Shown: piece after piece, positions 37,818-38,172 of the stretch | Layout: each line of letters starts with the position of its first letter | How positions within the stretch are numbered: position 1 is the stretch's first letter | Assembly (NCBI GenBank): GCA_021852275.1 | Contig: JAJZNX010000196.1 | Location: 1-38,172, forward strand | Source of the DNA: Planctomycetota bacterium | Lineage (GTDB): Bacteria; Planctomycetota; Phycisphaerae; WQYP01 | DNA: 38,172 nt | Direction of reading: 5' to 3' | Program-made: the position numbers and the translations under genes | Notes under the pieces: generated by a model | What the model was told of the DNA's origin: nothing | The model's database searches: none | Seen by the model: only the letters and a program-made list of their open reading frames with translations

Positions 37818-37888
37818 CACGCAGAGACGTCCCGATGGCTAAATGTTATTAAAGGCAACCGGGATAAAATCCGGACGCAGAGGACGAC
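37818..37888 (+). repeat. 74-bp dispersed repeat, divergent copy D
   Basis: cacgcagagacgtcccgatggctaaatgttattaaaggcaaccgggataaaatccggacgcagaggacgac. Confidence 0.88.
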
Positions 37889-38172
37889 AGGGGCGCGCCG
37901 CGGGCCTTCTCTATTTTCCACCACGGATGACACGGATCGCGGGATATTCGGTTGTCAAAGAGCGCTGCGCGGTACTTTGGTGCGAGCGGGTCTTGTCTAT
38001 TTACGTATAGGCGCAGCATGAGCGGGGATAAATACGTGAGGAGACACAAGGCGGAAGACAGGAGGCATGAGGTGGGTTTCCCAGGGGGAGTTGCTCAGGT
38101 TGATCTTGAGCGACTCATGTGTTGCTCAAGTTGCGGCCGGGCGGAAATATGCGATTTCATGGGGCTTTTGAT

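Overview
The window is from a bacterial chromosome. Gene content suggests Planctomycetota, possibly Phycisphaerae (inference). It is mostly ordinary housekeeping genes plus three less ordinary regions. (1) A tight minus-strand operon at 21232->12453: a MtaC/MtvC-type corrinoid protein, a MetV-MetF fusion, an AcsE/MtrH-like pterin methyltransferase, a metal-dependent amidohydrolase, and four tandem divergent UroD/MtaA-superfamily proteins. This looks like a corrinoid/folate demethylation pathway of unknown substrate and is the best candidate for an undescribed system. (2) A candidate 167-bp MITE-like element (6675-6841) between two HtrA-type protease genes, with ~26-bp imperfect inverted ends and TAA on both flanks. 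(3) A gene-poor, repeat-dense region (36720-38172) in which several short-repeat families share the 8-mer TCCCGATG/CATCGGGA (14 exact copies in under 1 kb). The rest includes a tRNA(CAT), an HNH nuclease next to a beta-class DNA methylase, Rrf2-cydAB, an EF-G-like GTPase, a UAP1-like uridylyltransferase, rpmI-rplT-pheS, aguB-aguA, an epimerase, ribD, two tandem secreted paralogs and a polysaccharide assembly cluster. All calls come from reading the sequence and ORF translations; no database search was run.
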